Shown here one piece after another: positions 10,527 through 23,400 of a DNA stretch of 64,000 nt. Every line of letters begins with the position of its first letter. The first letter of the stretch is position 1. The notes under the pieces were generated by a model. The model did no database searches. It saw only the letters and a list, made by a program, of their open reading frames with translations, and had not been told where the DNA came from. Location: contig CATIUR010000001.1 of the NCBI GenBank assembly GCA_949592205.1, forward strand, positions 2,804,001-2,868,000. The letters run 5' to 3'. Made by a program: the position numbers and the translations under genes. The stretch comes from Helichrysum umbraculigerum (Eukaryota > Streptophyta > Magnoliopsida > Asterales > Asteraceae).

Positions 10527-13500
10527 ATGCCGCCAAGACGTTCCGTTCGTAATGCAAATAGAGGCGGTAGTGCAAATAGAGGGGGAGGCCGAACAGGCGG
10601 ACGTAATGGTAGGGGTGGTGGCCGTACTGGAGGCCGTACAGGTGGAGGTGAAGAGGGTACTGGTGGTGAGGCACCCAATGTTGCCGCGATGATTGCGGAG
10701 CAGCTGCAGGCATTATTGCCTAATATAGTTGCACATGTTACTCAGGGTGTGTTGCAGGGTACAGGTGGAGGAGGTGGTGAAGAAGAAGAGGAAAATTTTA
10801 ATGGGGAACCTAATGGTGAGGATGGAGCTGGTAATGGAGCGGTTACTAGAGGATGTACTTATAAGGAGTTCAAGGCATGCAAACCACGAGATTTCGATGG
10901 CAAAGGGGGAGCGATTGCTTGCTCTAGGTGGATAGAGAAGATGGAGTCGGTATTGGATATTAGTAATTGTGCCGAAGAGCGTATGGTTAGATATGCATCT
11001 ACTGAGTTGTCGGGTAAAGCATTGACATGGTGGAATACGCAGATTCAGGCCAGGGGTAGGCCTGTTGCTATGGGTATGACATGGGAAGAGTTTAAGGCAC
11101 TGTTAGTGGAGGAGTACTGTTCTACAAATGAAATGGACAAGTTGGAGAAAGAGTTTTTGGAGCATAAGACGGTGGGAGCTAATCATGCTGCATACACTGA
11201 TCGTTTCCATGAATTATCCAAGTTGATTCCGAATATGGTGACACCTGAGTCGAGAAGGATTAAAAAGTATTTAGGGGGTTTGATGCCAGAAATTAAGGGA
11301 ATGGTGGAGGTGACGGAACCAGCCACTATTCAGAGTGCGATCTTAAAAGCTGGGGCTCTTACTGAAGAGATGGTGAGAAATGGTACCTTAAAGAGGGGAA
11401 ACGAGAAGGGTAAAGAGGTTGCTGAATCTAGTAAGACTAAGGCTGGTGAACCAAGTAACAAGAAGCCTCGAGTAGGTAAGACATATGTTGCTGCTAGCGT
11501 GGATAGGAATATGTATGGTGGGACCCATCCCTTGTGTTCGGGTTGTAATTATCGTCATTTTCCATATGTGGGTTGCCGATATTGCAACAAGTGTAATCGT
11601 TGGGGTCATTTACCAGATTACTGTCGATCGTCTGCACGTGCTGTTGCCCCGGTTAATGCTGTGAGGGGTTCTAATGGGTGTTTCGAGTGTGGGGCTTTGG
11701 ATCATTATATCAATGCTTGCCCTAGGTTGGCTAGGACAGTGAGAGCTGTGGGAAATAATAATAATACTCGGGGTCCGACTATGGGTGGTAATCAGAATCG
11801 GGGTCGTGCTACAAACACTGCTCCTGGGAGGTCCTTTGTGATGAATGCTAGTGAGGCACGACAGGCGCCTAACGTTGTGACTGGTACGTTTCTACTAAAT
11901 AATCATTTTGCTACAGTGTTATTTGATAGTGGTGCCGATTTTTGCTTTGTATCAACGGATTTTGTGCCTATACTTGATATTATGCCTCGCAAAATGGAAA
12001 CTGTGTATGAAATTGAAATTGCGGATGGGAAACGGGTAAACTTGGATGGGTTTATTAAAAACTGCACACTTGTATTGGAGGACCATGTCTTCAGTATTGA
12101 CTTGATACCATTTGGGATCGGTAGCTTTGATGTTATAGTAGGTATGGATTGGATGTCTAAATACAGGGCCGAAATTGTGTGTTTCAAAAAAGTGGTCCGT
12201 ATACCTATGCCAGATGGCAGTATGTTGGAAGTCTCTGGGGAACAACCGGAGACTAAATGTGTTAAGCTTATGAGTGCAAATTTCGGGGAATCAAAACTTG
12301 AAAATGTCCTTATTGTTCGTGATTTTCCTAACGTTTTTCCGGATGATTTGTCGGGATTACCTCCTCTTCGATCCGTTGAGTTTTGCATTGATCTTATTCC
12401 TGGAGCGACCCCAGTTGCTAAAGCTCCATATCGTTTAGCTCCTTCTGAAATGCATGAATTGTCTACTCAACTTCAGGAGCTCCAAGACGAGGGTTTTATT
12501 CGCCCTAGTCACTCCCCTTGGGGAGCACCTGTTCTGTTCGTTAAAAAGAAAGATGGTTCATTTCGTATGTGTATTGATTATCGTGAACTTAATAAGCTTA
12601 CGGTCAAGAATCGTTATCCTCTTCCAAGGATAGATGATTTATTTGATCAGCTTCAGGGTGCTCAATGGTTTTCGAAAAATTGATCTTCGTTCTGGTTATC
12701 ATCAGTTGAGAGTACATGAGTCGGATATACCAAAGACTGCATTCAGGACTCGTTATGGGCACTTCGAATTTCTCGTTATGCCTTTTGGTCTCACTAATGC
12801 TCCTGCGGTATTCATGGATCTAATGAATCGTGTTTGTAAGCCGTATCTTGATAAATTCGTTATCGTCTTCATTGACGACATCTTAATCTATTCAAAATCT
12901 AAGGAGGATCATAAGCTACATCTGAAGCTTATTCTTGAACTTCTCTTGAAAGAACAGCTCTATGCAAAGTTTTCAAAATGTGAATTCTGGTTGCGTGAGG
13001 TACATTTTCTTGGTCATGTGGTAAACGAGGTGGGTATTCATGTGGATCCAAGTAAGATTGAGGCGGTGAAAGCCTGGAGGACTCCACAAACTCCTTCTGA
13101 AATTCGTCAGTTCTTGGGTTTGGCTGGATACTATAGGCGTTTTATTGAGAATTTTTCTAGGATTGCTCAACCGCTTACGCATTTAACGCAGAAAGAAAGG
13201 AAATTTATCTGGGGTGAGAAACAGGAGGAAGCATTTCAAACTCTGAAGAATGCTTTGTGTGAGGCACCGATTCTGGCATTACCTGATGGCTCGGATGATT
13301 TTGTGGTTTATTGCGACGCGTCTAACCAAGGGTTGGGATGTATTTTGATGCAGCGAGGGAAGGTGATAGCTTATGCATCTAGGCAACTTAAGGTGCACGA
13401 GAAAAACTACACTACTCACTATTTGGAATTGGGTGCGGTGGTCTTTGCACTCAAGTGTTGGAGGCATTATCTGTATGGGACAAAGAGTGTGATTTATACT

Positions 13501-15158
13501 GATCATAAGAGCTTGCAGCATATCTTTGATCAGAAGGAATTGAATATGAGGCAAAGGAGGTGGTTGGAGTTGTTTAGTGACTACGATTGTGAGATTCGCT
13601 ACCATCCTGGAAAAGCGAATGTGGTGGCTGATGCCTTGAGTAGGAAGGAAAGGGTTAAGCCAAGAAGGGTGAAAGCGATGGCTATGACTATACATTCGGG
13701 TATCAAGGAGAAATTGATGGAGGCTCAGTTGGAAGCATTATTGGATTCTAATATTCACAGTGAGTTATTGCGTGGATTGGATGGACAGTTGGAACGCAAG
13801 AATGATGGATTATATTACTTCATTGAAAGACTGTGGATTCCGGTGTTAGGTGGTTTGAGGACGCTGGTGATGGATGAATCTCATAAGTCTAAATATTCTA
13901 TTCATCCGGGTGCAGATAAGATGTATCATGATATGAGAGATTTGTATTGGTGGCCGGGTATGAAAAAAGATATCGCACTGTATGTTAGCCAATGTATGAC
14001 TTGTTTGAAAGTTAAGGCTGAACATCAAAGACCTTCGGGGCTTCTACAGCAACCAGAGATTCCCGAGTGGAAGTGGGAGAACATAGCTATGGATTTCATC
14101 ACCAAGCTGCCTAGAACCAGTAATGGGCATGATTCGATTTGGGTTATCGTGGATAGGATGACTAAGTCTGCGCATTTCTTAGCTATCCGCGAGGACTATA
14201 AAATGGAGAAATTGGCTAGATTGTACATAAATGAGATCGTGGCGAGGCATGGAGTACCTGTATCGATTATCTCTGATCGTGATGGCCGTTTTACTTCACG
14301 GTTTTGGAAGATGTTGCAAAAGGTGTTAGGGACGAGGTTGGATATGAGTACTGCATATCATCCCCAAACTGATGGGCAGAGTGAGCGTACTATTCAGACG
14401 TTGGAGGATATGTTGAGGGCGTGTGTTATCGATTTTGGAGGAAACTGGGATACTCATTTACCATTGGTGGAATTTTCATATAATAATAGTTATCATTCCA
14501 GTATTCAGTGTGCACCATTTGAAGCATTTTATGGGCGGAAGTGCCGTTCGCCTATAATGTGGGCTGAGGTAGGAGAAAGTCAGTTGATTGGGCCGGAAAT
14601 AGTCCAAGAGACTACTGATAAGATTGTGCAAATCAAGGAGAGATTGAAAGTGGCTCGAGACAGGCAAAAGAGTTATGCTGATAAACGTCGCAAGCCTTTG
14701 GAATTTGCGGTTGGTGATTTTGTGTTATTAAAAGTGTCACCGTGGAAGGGAGTTGTTCGTTTTGGTAAAAAGGGGAAACTTGCACCGAGATTTGTTGGAC
14801 CATTTTCGAGATTACTGAGCGTGTTGGTTCAGTTGCTTATAGATTGAAATTACCTCAAGAGCTTGGTGGGGTTCACGATGTATTCCATATGGCAAATTTG
14901 AGGAAATGTTTAGCTGATCATACTTTACAAGTACCGTTGGAAGAGATTCATATTGATTCTAAACTTCATTTTGTGGAAGAACCGGTAGAAATCATGGATC
15001 GTGAGGTGAAGAAGCTAAAACGTAGTAAGATTCTGATTGTCAAAGTTCGTTGGAATGCTAAGAGAGGTCCCGAGTTTACTTGGGAGCGGGAAGATCAAAT
15101 GAAGCTAAAGTATCCACATCTATTTTCTATACTGGTTTGCAGTACTAGCTCTGGTTGA
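10527..15158 (+). pseudogene. Gag-Pol of gypsy element A, broken by two frameshifts
   Basis: The start chosen is ATG 10527 (MPPRRSVRN), the usual beginning of gag in this group; an upstream in-frame ATG at 10398 adds only leader-like residues. Gag runs to two CCHC knuckles (CNKCNRWGHLPDYC at about 11585 and CFECGALDHYINAC at about 11680). The aspartic protease shows LFDSGAD (about 11925). RT has KKDGSFRMCIDYRELN and the catalytic FIDDILIYS (about 12870). RNase H has VVYCDAS. Integrase shows WVIVDRMTKSAHF, ISDRDGRFTSRFW and QSERTIQTLE, giving D, D and E. A chromodomain-like tail ends at 15158 with TWEREDQMKLKYPHLF. Two lesions break it: an extra A in an A-run near 12680 inside RT, and a frame change near 14800 before the tail. 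The product would be a non-functional polyprotein. Confidence 0.93.
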
Positions 15159-15192
15159 ATTTCAGGACGAAATTCCTTCAACTGGGGGATAC
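15158..15192 (+). promoter_or_regulatory. 3' hairpin and polypurine tract of element A
   Basis: AATTTCAGGACGAAATT (15158-15174) can fold as a short hairpin, and the purine-rich CTGGGGGATAC lies just before the 3' LTR. The polypurine tract primes plus-strand synthesis. The hairpin recurs at the same distance in B and E. Confidence 0.75.
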
Positions 15193-16796
15193 TGTGACAT
15201 CCGTCACCAAAATCTCTATTCTTAGGTTCGTTTCCTATTATCATTTCGTATTTTTATTCATATATGTGAGTAATGTGGAGAAATAAATTAAGTATTCGTA
15301 TTCTGAACTATGTGTGAGAAATTTAATCCTCGTATAGTGTTCAAAAACTTGAACTAATACATGTACACGATTAAATTAAAAGTTAGGATAATACCAATAA
15401 TAATAATAATAATAATGAATAATAATATAATAAGAATAATGATAATAACATAATTGTAATAATAACATAACAATAGTAATAGTAATAATATAATAATAAT
15501 GTTAAACTTGATATCAGATGCTAACAAAGAAATAATATAATAACGATATTACGTTTTAACATATAACATATAACATATAATTATAATAAGAGGATAGTAA
15601 TAGTAATATTAAATTAACATGTGCATCGTTTCTTTTGTTTGTCGAATTGTGAGACCCAATTAATGCACCGACCCAAACTCTTTGTGGAGAGTTCGGCCGA
15701 TCCACAATCCAACACCCATAATCCATTCTTAAATTTTAACTTGGGCACTAAGTAAATGTTTACCTATAAATGCAAACCATAATTAAACCCTAAACACTTT
15801 TTATTGGCAATTACATTAAAACGTCCCTGGGGTATTTCGTGGAAGGCTGGCCGAAAATCAAGAAAAGGGTAGAGATCAAGTCGAGTTCGTGTTGTTCGTG
15901 AGTTACGTGTGTTCCCGTTCGTATATTCGTATAGGTATATAATCATAAACCTCAATCAATATGTTTTTATTTATTTTAATAGATGTATATGTGGGTCGAA
16001 TTATATGTTTGGGATATGAATAAGTTGGGTAAATAGGTTTTGCAAACCGAAAGTATTGTATCGCTAAAAGTAAAAATCTGTCAGATTTTCGTAACTAGAA
16101 TCAGACGCAGTTTTGACCTATCTACGTTCGTTTTCAGGCTTCGGCCAAAACACGAAAGTTGTAGATCTCGAAATTTTACTCAAAATTGAGAGGTTTCAGC
16201 TTCTGAAACGCAACGTACGATTTTATAAAAATTATTTCGTAAACTGCAGTTAGGAGTGACGAAATTTGAGAAAAACTTTTGTAAACTTAGTTCGGTTTGA
16301 CCAAATTGTTTTCTAATATTTTGGGAGTTGTAAAGGATGTTTAAGAATAAACTTTTTCTGTAAACAAATCACCTTTATAAAATTTTAAGATTTAAATTAT
16401 ATATTTGATTTAAAAAGAAGGGGTTGTTTAAAAGGGTTAGATATTTTCTGTAAGAAAAAAGATATTTTGAGTTTTACAAGAAAGTTAATGTGTTTTGGAA
16501 CTATCGTTTTCGATGGCGATAATTTTCGAATCTTACAGTATATATATTAGCTTCTTAGCAAATTGGATTTTAATATCAACATGGCATGTATTAGTGAATC
16601 GGAACCTAAGGACTTATTTTAATATCATGATAAACGTTATTTTAATTGTTACTTACAATCAAACGAGATAACTACGGACTGCTAAAATAGTCATCAATCC
16701 TTGTGAGTATACACTTAGGCCGTGATTTATTTGAACTAATTCTAAATAGATTATAAACCTTAAAGTGGATGACTACATAGTGTATAAATTTAATTA
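15193..16796 (+). repeat. 3' LTR of element A, first part
   Basis: Starts TGTGACATCC like the 5' LTR and stays colinear with it until element B interrupts at AATTA. Compared with the 5' LTR it holds a small extra block near 15450-15470. Confidence 0.95.
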
Positions 16797-19313
16797 TGTA
16801 ACAACCGGCAAATTAGGACTAGTAATTAGTGCCTAATCATATGTTAATACATGTAATTAGTTCTGTGTTAGGCTAATTAATGTATCGAATTATATATATA
16901 TTGTTGAATATATACGAAAATGCGATTGGATTAAATCGTACGCAATTTAAATCGAATGTATTTCGATTTTATTTAATACGGACGTTGGTGACCAATTTTA
17001 TTAAATAACGCTTTTATGTCAAAAATATTATTATGATAATATTTCGTATCCAATACGTATCGTACAAACAAACCTTACACAATTTAAAATATTAAAACGC
17101 GCAAATTAAGTAAACTAACTTACCATTTTATAACTCAATTATAAATTAAATTGTAAAATAATTAAATAAAATCTCGCGTAATAATTTGTATTTTAAAACG
17201 TACCTTTGATGTTTAAAATAATTGTTAACGTTAAACGACGGAGCAAACGAACACCGCACGGAGCGTAAACGCGGGGCGAAATTGGGAGCTTAACCTCCCA
17301 ATCCCACCTTCTTTCTTTCATTTAACTCTTTCTTTTCTCTCTCTTACACTCTCTTTCTTTCATTTCTCTCTAAATCACCACCACACCTCCACCACCAAAA
17401 ACCGCCAAATACTACCGCCAAACGACCTCGGATTTCAAAGCTCTTTTAGGAAAAACGTTCACCACTTCGCGATCTACAATCCTATCTTTCCGGAATTTCA
17501 TTTCGGCAAATTGTAAGTTTCCGACAAAACTCCGAAAACTCTCGTTTTTAAGTATTATCACTTGTTTGTTGTTTGTATACACTTAAAATGTCCATATATG
17601 GGTTGGGTAAAAGTTTTGGACCGAACGGAAACCGAAAAACTCGTTTTCGACTAAAATTCCGGCCATCAGACCGCTACGTCGCACCTGGCCAGGGGCCTAT
17701 GCGACGTCGCGGCCTACGTCGCACAAAAACCTCAACGTCGCACTAGCGACGCAGCCCTTTACGTCGCATTAAATTGCGGATGTCATACATGGCGACGTAG
17801 ACTCCAACGTCGCAAACCGAGCCAACGTCGCATTAGCGACGTCGCCCCCTACGTCGCATTGATTTGCGAAGGTCGCATCATGCGACGTACCTACCTACGT
17901 CGCACCCTACATCGCTTGCAACGTCGCATGCTACGTCGCACAAACCAGAAACTAGAAAAACACATATTTTTACTAAGTGTCGGAACCAAGATTTTAACAC
18001 CTGATTTTACCCAAATTCAGATCCAGATGCGTTTTTCGTCAAAGCAATATAGTAGAAATAAAAATTTTCCAAGCTGACCTGGCAGCTCGACCCCAGCCAG
18101 GGGCTCTGCCCCTTGGACCCCGCTACCAGGGGCGCTGCCCCCGGACCCCCGTCATTAAATGTTGTAAATACTTTTCACACTAAGTGTTGAACACTTACAA
18201 ATAACGAAACCTGATTCAACGATACAAATAATGATAACACATTAAATCATTATTACAAACCGTCACCAACGGGCCATATTTGTTTTCAAACTACAAATGG
18301 ATTACTAAACAAACACTTGGACATAATGAGTTGTGTAAACAACTAGCCTAGATGGTCTTACGAGACATCTACTTACTTAACTTTATATGTTTAGGCATTT
18401 GAAGGTTACGGGTTCGGAGAACCTACGGTTGATATTACTTACTCGATTATTGATATAAACGTACTTGCAAAGACTCAGGTGAGTCTTACAGCCCCACTTT
18501 TACTGTTTTAACTTATTGGGGGAGATACATGCTACTGATTTTTCTTGAACACAAGTACTAAACTGTTTACTATACCAAACGGAATTGCATGAGTTACTTA
18601 CTATTTACTGAAGTCTCTCCATCATATATCGTTAGTTATGTACTTAAGCGCGAACAGTAGTTAATGGATCCATTAGGGAAATGACCCTCCCCGCCCGGGG
18701 TAGTAGCGCTACCACGAACCGTTATGTATAAACGGGCGACTATTATTTCGTTTACTTATGCTTGCCCAATTTCGAGCATGTCACGGGAGCAACTGATTAT
18801 TTACGGGTTAAGCTTCGATTATGAGCCTCATGGCAACGGTATAACTTAATTACTTTACTTTTGCGAGATTTGCAATTACTTGATATACGCCTACGGGCAC
18901 TACTGATGAAATCTTGTGTTCAAACTGATTATTTACTGATAAACCTGTGAGATTCACCAACCTTTTTGGTTGACCCTTTCTAGCATGTATTCTCAGGTAC
19001 ACTTACGGAGTAGGATCACTCCAGGATTACTAGCTAGAGTCGCATAATTTCCAAATTGCATTTAACGGAGATTCTTTGGCATTATCTTTTGTAACTATGG
19101 TTATGTAATAGAATCTCCCGCCACATACGCGGACTCTAGGCTTACTTATTTTTGTAAAGAAAACTATAAGTTTTCAAACGATTTAATTATGAAATGTAAT
19201 TATTTTACAAAACGTCTCATTTAGAGGTCGTTTGCTGTATATCTTGTGCTTTGTATATTGATTAGTAACACCCAAGTATGCTTCCGCAAATCACTAAATT
19301 TGGGGGTGTTACA
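16797..19313 (+). repeat. 5' LTR of element B
   Basis: 2,517 bp, TGTAACAACC...GTGTTACA. A CT-rich leader-like tract at 17310-17370 suggests the transcription start region. A good splice donor (TTGTAAGT, about 17510) follows, then the CpG-rich palindrome island at 17675-17940. Confidence 0.96.
17675..17940. repeat. ACGTCGCA-word island in the 5' LTR of B
   Basis: About ten copies of ACGTCGCA in direct orientation and at least two inverted (TGCGACGT), spaced irregularly, in an otherwise AT-rich LTR. The island is dense in CpG. The copy in the 3' LTR is at 25766-26031. Confidence 0.93.
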
Positions 19314-19316
19314 GAT

Positions 19317-19329
19317 TGGTATCAGAGCC
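19317..19329 (+). promoter_or_regulatory. Primer-binding site of element B (initiator Met tRNA type)
   Basis: TGGTATCAGAGCC three bases after the 5' LTR, an exact match to the common plant initiator-Met PBS. Confidence 0.93.
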
Positions 19330-19633
19330 TAAGGTTATAGTGAACTAGGTTGCATTTAGTGGGCCTAGACTATGACCATTAGGCAGTATTCCCTTACTAG
19401 GCATAATTGGTTCAGAAATCACATCATACGACTTTAATTTAACATAGCCTGATCAACTATGTACAATTAAGGAAAGATGATGTGCGGTCTGAAATGGTTG
19501 TGTCGAACAGGAATGCGTTAGTTGACTCTGACCACGAGAGAACCGGACCATTACTTGATACGTGCTAGACACTAGGCTGGATATTATATATTTATACATA
19601 TTAGCCTCGTCTTACTTACACTCTGCCACAGGA

Positions 19634-20140
19634 ATGGCAAACACACCACCTAATCCGACACACTCTCACTCACATGGGTCACGGAACCCACGAGTAGCCA
19701 GGAGGAACACAAGGCCACCTCGAACCAGCCCTTATCCTGTACATAACTCTCAGAACTCGGCACATCTCACGTTACCAGTATTGGCTACCCAATTCCGCCG
19801 TCAGGAGCAAAGACTAGAAAACCTAGAACTGGAACAACACCGAATGGCTTACCTGCTTCGTCAAGCTCTCGACCGCATATCACAACTACAGCGAGCACAA
19901 GAGGATACCAACCTCTCTGTAAGCATAATTCAGGATTCCATGACCGCCGAATTAGGTGCGGATGAACTTGTAAGAAACCGATTAGAAGAATGTGAACAGC
20001 GTACACAGGAGACTGTGGATCACTCTCGAACAATAGCACAACGACTGGCCTTGGTGGAAGACAACGCCCGGCAAACCAACCGACTAGCAGAAACCGTGGA
20101 CCGCCTTGTCGCGCTGATGGAACAAATTAATCTACATTAA
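19634..20140 (+). CDS. Extra coiled-coil protein upstream of gag in element B
   Basis: An intact 168-codon frame lies between the PBS and gag, on the coding strand. The start chosen is ATG 19634 (MANTPPNPTHSHSHG), because the upstream in-frame ATG at 19562 adds a hydrophobic stretch unlike the rest. The first ~50 residues are rich in Pro, Ser, His and Arg and look disordered and basic. From about residue 55 to the end the sequence is rich in Gln, Glu, Leu and Arg with heptad-like spacing (for example QEQRLENLELEQHRMAYLL), so a long coiled coil is likely. There are no cysteines that could form a zinc knuckle and no enzyme motif. Element A has nothing comparable in its leader. The role is unknown; a structural or RNA-binding helper of Gag is one guess. 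It is intact although gag beside it is broken. Confidence 0.7.
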   Translation: MANTPPNPTHSHSHGSRNPRVARRNTRPPRTSPYPVHNSQNSAHLTLPVLATQFRRQEQRLENLELEQHRMAYLLRQALDRISQLQRAQEDTNLSVSIIQDSMTAELGADELVRNRLEECEQRTQETVDHSRTIAQRLALVEDNARQTNRLAETVDRLVALMEQINLH

Positions 20141-20427
20141 GATTAGTGTAGTTTTTGTCTTGTAATCTATCTCGTAATCTAGGGACTATCTAGCACTACT
20201 CTATAAACTAGTCGGATGTAACCATTCCCGACACCTTTTGTAATATTCCTGTAGGATGTAACTTTTGAACTCACGTTATCTATCAAATATCCTTTGTTAT
20301 CTCAACCCACATTAATTGTCATTTTCCATGTTGATGTTATGTATTACTGCTTTTATACATGTACATCTGTGACAATTACAATTTCATACAAAATCTCATG
20401 TATCTTCATTTCTTTTATTGAAGAATC

Positions 20428-23400
20428 ATGCCGCCAAAGACACGACCATACACCGATGCCCAGATTACCTCCCTTATAACCCAGGCTGTTACTGAAGCCT
20501 TGGCTCGGAATACTCCACCAAATTCCTCGAGAAACAGCGATGCCGCTGAAACCTCTGCTGCTAAACCTTGTTCTTACAAGGACTTCCAGAACTGCAAACC
20601 TCTAAACTTTGCAGGTACCGAGGGAGCTATCGGTCTAATACGCTGGATCGAGAAAGTTGAATCGGTATTTCTTATCTGCAACTGTGCGGAGGGGGACAAA
20701 GTTAAGTTCTCTGTTAGTACTTTTACCGACACCGCACTCACGTGGTGGAACACCTATGCCCAAACTGTGGGCGTTGCCGATGCTTACAAACTCCCGTGGG
20801 AGGAGTTGAAGGAGATGTTAAGGGGTGAGTATTGCCCAGGGATGAACTGAAACAACTGGAGCTGGAATTCTGGAACCATAAGATGCAAGGTAATGATATC
20901 ACCGGTTACACCAACCGTTTCCACCAGCTGGCACTTCTGTGCCCAACCATGGTCGATCTGAGTACAAGAGGATCGAGAAATACGTTGATGGACTGCCCGA
21001 AAAACTTCAGGACCTGGTGACTTCATCCAAACCAGGTACTATCCAGAACGCCATCCGTATGGCCCATGAACTCACGGCAAACGCTGTCCGCCGTAACACA
21101 ACCTCAGCCCCACCTGCAAACAACAAACGAAAGTGGGAAGGAAACCCCAACTCATCCAACCAAATCACCAACCGAAAGCCTGAGCCCCTTAGGGCTTATT
21201 CATCCAGCACTTCTGAAAGGAAAGGGTACGTTGGAAGCAGGCCCTACTGTCCCAAATGCAATCGTCACCACGACGGTTCTTGCCCTTGCACAAACTGCAA
21301 ACGCTTTGGGCATCTGGCCAAGGATTGTCGAAACACCAGTGCCCCGAAGACTTGTTATGGGTGCGGAAGTCCTGGGCATTTTCAGAATAATTGCCCTAAG
21401 CAGAGAAACAACAACAACAACAACAACAACAACAGCAACAAACGGAACAACAACCCAGCTCGTAGCAGAGCATTTGTCATCAAAGCTGGGGAAGCTAGGG
21501 AAGACCCGAATGTTGTAACGGGTACGTTTCTTCTCAACGATCTTACTGCTTCAGTATTATTTGATACCGGTGCTGATAAAAGTTTCATATCTGATGAGTT
21601 TTGCCCACTACTTAATATCACCCCTTCGGCCTTAGATGTTAAGTACACTGTAGAGCTCGCAAATGGTAAACTCATAGAAACCAGTAGTGTGATACCTAAT
21701 TGCACTTTAAACCTCGCAAACGAAACCTTCTCAATCGATCTAATGCCTGTTGAACTAGGAAGTTTTGATGTCATCGTGGGTATGGACTGGTTGTCCAAGT
21801 ACCGGGCCGAAATTGTTTGTCACGATAAAATCGTCCGAATCCCTCTCGCCGCCGGTAGTACCTTAATCATACAGGGGGAGACCGGTGGGTCGAGACTAAA
21901 CTTAATCTCCTGTTTAAAAACCCGAAAATTTCTGAGAAAGGGTTACCCCGCAATACTCGCTCACATCACGGAGAAAAAGTCGGAGGAGAAGCGACTTGAA
22001 GATATGCAAATCGTTAGAGACTTTCCTGAAGTCTTTCCAGAAGAACTACCTGGGCTACCTCCACCTAGACAGGTTGAGTTCTCGATTGATCTCGTGCCGG
22101 GTGCCGCACCGGTGGCCCGAGCACCGTACCGCCTAGCTCCATCTGAACTTCAGGAGTTGTCCACTCAGTTACAGGAACTCCTGGATAGAGGATTCATTAG
22201 ACCGAGTTCTTCACCTTGGGGAGCTCCGGTCTTATTTGTCAAAAAGAAAGACGGTTCATTTAGAATGTGCATTGACTACCGAGAGTTGAACAAACTAACC
22301 GTCAAGAACCGATACCCACTCCCTCGAATCGATGATCTGTTCGATCAACTCCAAGGATCAAGCTGTTATTCAAAGATTGATCTTCGATCCGGTTATCATC
22401 AGTTGCGTGTTCGCGATGCTGACATCCCAAAAACCGCATTCAGAACCCGTTACGGGCACTACGAATTCCAAGTAATGCCCTTTGGCCTAACCAACGCACC
22501 GGCTGTATTTATGGATCTTATGAATCGGGTGTGCAAACCTTACCTCGACAAGTTTGTTATTGTTTTTATCGATGACATCCTTATCTATTCGCGAAACGAA
22601 CAGGAACACGCACAACACCTCAGAACCATCCTGGAACTACTTAGACACGAGGAGCTTTACGCCAAATTCTCTAAGTGTGAGTTCTGGATAAACACCGTTC
22701 AATTCCTTGGACACGTTATCGACAGTCAGGGGATTCATGTAGACCCTTCGAAAATCGAAGCAATTAAGAACTGGAAGGCGCCAACTACTCCAACCGAGGT
22801 ACGCCAATTTTTGGGATTGGCCGGTTACTACCGCCGCTTCATCGAAAACTTTTCAACAATTGCCAAACCCCTCACCGTGTTGACTCAGAAGGAAAAGAAA
22901 TTCGATTGGACCGAGAAACAAGAGTCGGCATTTCAACTGTTGAAATCCAAGCTTTGCAGTGCACCCATTCTATCTCTACCCGAAGGCACCGATGACTTCG
23001 TGGTATACTGTGATGCTTCTCACCAAGGTCTCGGTTGCGTGCTGATGCAACGAGACAAGGTCATTGCTTACGCCTCCCGACAACTTAAAGTTCACGAGAA
23101 AAACTACACAACTCACGACCTCGAGCTAGGGGCCGTGGTATTCGCCTTAAAAATCTGGAGACATTATCTTTATGGTACCCGCAGCACTGTATTCACCGAC
23201 CACAAAAGTCTCCAACACATTTTCAACCAGAAAGATCTTAACATGAGGCAACGTAGATGGGTTGAATTACTCACCGATTACGACTGTGAGATCAAATATC
23301 ATCCGGGCAAAGCAAACGTGGTTGCTGATGCCCTCAGTCGTAAGGAACGAACAAAACCACTCCGAGTCCGGGCACTCAGTATTACCATTCATAACGATCT

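Noticed and set aside
11903..12388. Antisense frames inside gag-pol of A and B (also 13279-13695, 21382-21798, 23267-23626)
   Set aside because: They overlap the clearly coding sense frame, and their codons mirror conserved Pol motifs.
17675..17940. Possible CRISPR-like array
   Set aside because: The repeated unit is only 8 bp with irregular spacing, occurs inverted, and lies in a plant LTR.
19317..19329. tRNA-like sequence
   Set aside because: Only the complement of the tRNA 3' end is present; it is a primer-binding site. The same applies at 10005, 54863 and 61307.
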